From: Agrobacterium leguminum
Lineage (GTDB): Bacteria; Pseudomonadota; Alphaproteobacteria; Rhizobiales; Rhizobiaceae
Length of the DNA stretch: 64,000 bases
Direction of reading: 5' to 3'
NCBI RefSeq assembly: GCF_015704895.1
Contig: NZ_JADQWB010000017.1
Location: 1-64,000, forward strand
The notes under the pieces are model-generated. The model ran no database searches and was not told where the DNA came from. It saw only the letters and a list, made by a program, of their open reading frames with translations. Below, one piece after another: positions 61,021 to 64,000 of this stretch. Both the position numbers and the translations under genes were made by a program. Positions within the stretch are counted from its first letter, which is position 1, and every line of letters begins with the position of its first letter.

Positions 61021-61191
61021 AACGAGTGGGGCTCCGTCGCAGAAATCCTGCAGACCGTCCAAAAACTCTCTGGATGAATGATGGTCTGCGCTGTTCAGTG
61101 CCGGAACTCTGTTGGCATCGAGATTTTTCTGATTTCGATGTTCAACGAGTCCGATAAGGCACTGTTGAACACTTTGGCATCCATATTTGGT

Positions 61192-61851
61192 TCAGAAGGT
61201 GCGGTGACGATCGCGCTTGCCTTTGATAGCCGCAATCTTCTCCGCAAGTTTGCCACCGCCGGCACCACAGCCATTGCCGTTACCCAGCTTCTCTTCGTCG
61301 GCGTCGCTTTCATCGAGCCGCTTCATGTAGTCGGCCAACTTCTCATCCGCCTCGCTGATGAACTTGGTCAGCGCGCCGCGTGTAAAGTTGCTATCCTTGT
61401 TGTTGACCGCCTTGATGCGCGTGCCATCGACTGCCAGAAGCTCTTTCCCAAACAGATCGAGCTGGCGGCACAGGATGACGAACTCCCGGAACACCTGCCG
61501 AAATGCAGACCGGTTGATCTTCCAGAATGCCGCTATAGTGCGAAAATCCGGCTTCAGGTGGCGCAGAAGCCAAATCACCTCGATGTTGCGATGGCACTCC
61601 GCCTCCAGCCGGCGGCTCGATCGCACGCAGTTGACGTAACCATAGACGTACAACTTAAGGAGATCGGCAGGATCAAAGCCCGGACGACCAGTCTCCTTTG
61701 CCGCCACTCTCACAAAGCGAGCGGCTTCGAGATCGAGGCCGTCAACGAAAGCCTCGATGAAGCGAACCGGATTGTCCGGGCCAACATAATCCTCAACCGC
61801 TTCCGGCAGAAGCAGCATCTGGGAACGGTCAATTCCTGATAAATGTGCCAT
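61192..61851 (-). pseudogene. IS1182-family transposase, truncated at the C-terminus
   Basis: ATG 61851 begins MAHLSGIDRSQMLLLPEAVE, then YVGPDNPVRFIEAFVDGLDL and LLKLYVYGYVNCVRSSRRLE, the IS1182 N-terminal domain. DLFGKELLAVDGTRIKAVNN holds the first catalytic Asp. After IKGKRDRH the frame stops, and the rest (about 230 residues) is absent. The IS110 debris ends about 170 bp away. Confidence 0.85.
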
Positions 61852-61970
61852 ACCAAATTCTACCATGAAGCCACCAGAGGGGGGAATCTTGCTAAAGTAA
61901 TTCTATTCGAGACTATTGACCTCAAGGCCGCTTGAGGTTGCAAACTATTCGACGAATTGGAGCTTTTGCC

Positions 61971-62891
61971 GTGACAATAATCTTGAAAGACGAGGACCTG
62001 GTAGGTAGCTCTGTCATGAAAGTTGCAATCGATGCCGTGGAAGGGGCCTTTCTCGCTCGCGCTCATGGTAAGGCAGTGTCGCCGCCAAGACATCACGTAT
62101 CGTTTCCGGGAATTGGGGATCTGGTCTTTACGGTAGGTGGTATTCTTGGAGAGAGGCCACTCGCAGGCTTTCGGGTTTACGAGACATTCGATGGGTCCGA
62201 ACACTCCCAGATCGTTGCCGTCTGGTCTGCAGACGACGCCAGGCTGAAAAGGATCATCCTCGGGGAGCGGCTGGGTGCTATCAGGACCGGTGCGATCGGA
62301 GGATTGGCCATTCGGCATCTCAGTTCACCCGAGGCTAATATCGTTGGCGTGTTGGGTAGTGGACTCCAAGCGCGCACCCAACTCGCAGCTGCCGCTGCAG
62401 TTCGCGAAATCACAGTCGCTCGGGTTTATAGCCGTAATGAGATAAATCGCGCCGTCTTCGCCCGGGAAATGCAGCTTGAGCTTGGTATAGATATAAGACC
62501 TGCAGAGAGCGTCAGAGAGGCCGTAAGTGATGCCGATATAGTCATCTGCGCCACATCCAGTAACCAACCGGTGGTCACCGCTTCCGATTTGAGATTTGGC
62601 GCTCATATCAATACCATCGGCCCGAAGACCCTAAAGGCATACGAGCTTGGACTTGATATTGCCGATGCGGCGAAGATCATAGCAACCGATTCTTCCGAAC
62701 AGACACGTTCCTACGCATCGCCCTTCTTCCTCACCGGTTCAGGCAACGAGCAACGCGTGGTGGAACTCTCTGATATAATCGCGGGAACAGCGCTCGGACG
62801 GACGTCGGCGGCAGAGACCACCTTGTTCTGCTCGGCTGGCTTGGCAGGAACAGAGGTTGTCGTAGCCTCAGCAATCTTTGACAGCTTGTGA
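61971..62891 (+). CDS. Ornithine cyclodeaminase/mu-crystallin family protein, fourth paralogue
   Basis: This 306-residue OCD-family protein has a Rossmann motif NIVGVLGSGLQARTQLAAAA and late segments GAHINTIGPKTLKAYELGLDI and VVELSDIIAGTALGRTSAAETTLFCSAGLAGTEVV. I chose GTG 61971 with GGAG upstream; a frame from 61932 adds 13 residues of poor composition. It resembles short OCD-type alanine or ketimine enzymes more than the 1013 ornithine enzyme. It lies next to a convergent LysR gene and IS remnants. Confidence 0.82.
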   Translation: MTIILKDEDLVGSSVMKVAIDAVEGAFLARAHGKAVSPPRHHVSFPGIGDLVFTVGGILGERPLAGFRVYETFDGSEHSQIVAVWSADDARLKRIILGERLGAIRTGAIGGLAIRHLSSPEANIVGVLGSGLQARTQLAAAAAVREITVARVYSRNEINRAVFAREMQLELGIDIRPAESVREAVSDADIVICATSSNQPVVTASDLRFGAHINTIGPKTLKAYELGLDIADAAKIIATDSSEQTRSYASPFFLTGSGNEQRVVELSDIIAGTALGRTSAAETTLFCSAGLAGTEVVVASAIFDSL

Positions 62892-62981
62892 ACCTGCCCC
62901 ACTCCAAATAGATGCCCCGGGGAGCTAGTTTTGGGACGGTCTGCCTGACATTTGTGCCTCGCAAAAGTCGGATCATGTCGC

Positions 62982-63872
62982 TCAAGGCGCGGGTGCCGGA
63001 AAATCCGCGATTGCCTCTTTTAGCCATTCGACAAAATGCTCTATCTTTCGCCGCCCGGGCCGCTCAACTTTCACGACATACCGATAGTCGCTATGCAAGA
63101 ACCCGTAGGGCGCGACCAGCCGACCGGATACGACGTCTCCCGCAACCAGATGCCACGGCGCTATTGCTGCGCCGAGCCCGCCCAGCGCCGCCTCGATGGT
63201 CAGGTGATAGTGGTCGAAAATCCTCGTTGCAAGGGCTGCGTCCTGCTCATCCTGGTTCGCGAGGCGCGACCATTCGTGCCAGACATGGGGGCGTGTTCGC
63301 GTTTCCAGTCGAGGGAGCGTGGCCGTGCCGGCCCGAACGCAATGCAACTCTCCCGTCGCAGCCGACGGCGCGACAACGAGCCCTAGTTGCTCTTGAAACA
63401 GGAGCGAGCAGTTATCCGGAATCGAGGCGCCCGGCGGCAAAACCGCAATCTGTACGTCGATCAGCGTGCGCGGTAGCCTATCGTCCGTCGCGAGCCGTAC
63501 ATCATAACGCGGATATTTGGCGGTAAAGTCATGAAGCCGCGGAATTAGCCAACGCATGGCGAAAGTGCTGAGGCACGCGACATCCAGCGTGCTGTCGTCG
63601 CCCTTCGCGACAATACGAATCGCGTCCTCAATCTGATCGAACGCAGCGGTTAGGGCGAAGCCGAACACACGGCCTTCCATTGTGAGCCTAGGGCGATTTC
63701 GAGGGCCTTCGAAAAGCGGCACACTGATGAATGCCTCAAGATGGCTGACGTGGCGACTGATCGCTCCATGTGTCACCGCGAGTTCCTCCGCAGCGGCCGT
63801 GAGCCGACCATGGCGCGCGGCGGCTTCAAACGCGCGCAACGCTGCAACTGGCAAGTTTTTACGATTTTTCAT
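62982..63872 (-). CDS. LysR-family transcriptional regulator (GcvA-like)
   Basis: This 296-residue protein has an N-terminal helix-turn-helix (ALRAFEAAARHGRLTAAAEELAVTHGAISRHVSHLE) and a GcvA/AmpR-type effector domain (about 90-290; MRWLIPRLHDFTAKYPRYDVRL, then GLGAAIAPWHLVAGDVVSGRLVAPY). I chose ATG 63872; a GTG at 63887 would add five residues. A 19-bp dyad (ATGTGA - N7 - TCACAT, 63871-63889) covers the start region. It is divergent from a tautomerase gene, its probable target. Confidence 0.87.
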   Translation of the reverse strand: MKNRKNLPVAALRAFEAAARHGRLTAAAEELAVTHGAISRHVSHLEAFISVPLFEGPRNRPRLTMEGRVFGFALTAAFDQIEDAIRIVAKGDDSTLDVACLSTFAMRWLIPRLHDFTAKYPRYDVRLATDDRLPRTLIDVQIAVLPPGASIPDNCSLLFQEQLGLVVAPSAATGELHCVRAGTATLPRLETRTRPHVWHEWSRLANQDEQDAALATRIFDHYHLTIEAALGGLGAAIAPWHLVAGDVVSGRLVAPYGFLHSDYRYVVKVERPGRRKIEHFVEWLKEAIADFPAPAP

Positions 63873-63889
63873 GTGATCTAAATTCACAT
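63871..63889. promoter_or_regulatory. Dyad at the LysR start, candidate operator
   Basis: ATGTGA (63871-63876) and TCACAT (63884-63889) are exact inverted repeats separated by 7 bp. The spacing fits LysR-type sites, and the position, between the divergent LysR and tautomerase genes, suggests autoregulation. Confidence 0.4.
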
Positions 63890-63968
63890 TAAGTCGGCCA
63901 AGATGTCAATATTTTCCTCAGCTCCATTGTGATTAGTGGTGCAATCGTCAAATCATTGAGGTTGAACC

Positions 63969-64000
63969 ATGCCATTTGTCAGAACCGCTCTTCCCCAAGG
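63969..64000 (+). CDS. 4-oxalocrotonate tautomerase-family protein, 5' end only
   Basis: The window ends ten codons into this gene, which reads MPFVRTALPQ. The Pro directly after Met is the catalytic base of this family, exposed after Met removal. The start follows TTGAGG about eight bases upstream. It is probably the target of the divergent LysR gene; length and substrate cannot be seen. Confidence 0.6.
   Translation, partial: MPFVRTALPQ

Noticed and set aside
1-64000. CRISPR array, tRNA, rRNA or repABC origin
   Set aside because: No regularly spaced repeats, no tRNA-like clover-leaf or rRNA sequence, and no RepA/RepB/RepC proteins were found by inspection.

Overview
The window looks like part of a large conjugative plasmid or secondary replicon of an Agrobacterium/Rhizobium-type alphaproteobacterium. 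This rests on GC-rich rhizobial coding style, a pTi/pAt-type transfer module (TraA relaxase divergent from TraC-TraD-TraG around an RSF1010-like oriT), opine-type solute transporters, several ornithine-cyclodeaminase paralogues, a LuxR-LuxI-LuxR quorum-sensing block and many IS scars. No rRNA, tRNA, CRISPR array or repABC origin was seen. The replicon assignment is inference.

Layout. 1-0.1 kb: 3' end of an IS5-type transposase. 0.4-6.4 kb: an amino-acid catabolic operon (Lrp-type regulator; ornithine cyclodeaminase; CtlX-type citrulline hydrolase; a complete polar amino-acid ABC transporter) that could take citrulline through ornithine to proline. 6.6-9.1 kb: a 2.46-kb insertion element (IS1202/ISNCY-like DDE transposase plus a convergent passenger gene) with terminal inverted repeats and a 6-bp target duplication. 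It sits 6 bp from a 28-bp dif-like Xer site and extends the C-terminus of the neighbouring ATPase gene. 9.1-11.6 kb: that DUF4143-type ATPase and a coiled-coil lipoprotein.

11.9-29.4 kb: a complete iron-acquisition locus. On the minus strand are nine genes in exactly the order of Staphylococcus aureus sbnA to sbnI, the staphyloferrin B pathway. They are transcribed towards a plus-strand uptake operon: nitroreductase-like flavoprotein, TonB-dependent receptor, Fec/Fhu-type ATPase, Tat-signal binding protein and fused double permease. L-2,3-diaminopropionate (SbnI/A/B), citrate (SbnG), decarboxylation (SbnH), three NIS condensations (SbnC/E/F) and export (SbnD) are all represented.

29.8-43.4 kb: a degraded opine-type binding protein, then a second catabolic island. 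It has a Pot-type ABC transporter, a TauD-like dioxygenase, an RraA-like protein, a nitrilase-family amidase, two MmgE/PrpD proteins, an OCD/mu-crystallin protein, an amidohydrolase and an atypical OmpR-type regulator. The substrate is unknown; an opine-like or imino-acid compound is plausible. 44.2-46.6 kb: luxR-luxI-luxR. 46.8-52 kb: Fic protein, a phnM/istB chimera, an IS630 remnant, a fused nucleotidyltransferase-HEPN protein, a LysR regulator and a DUF2218-like protein. 52.2-59.5 kb: traA, oriT, traCDG. 59.6-61.9 kb: WGR and PemK-like small genes, then decayed IS110 and IS1182 copies. 62-64 kb: a fourth ornithine-cyclodeaminase-type gene, a LysR regulator and the start of a divergent tautomerase.
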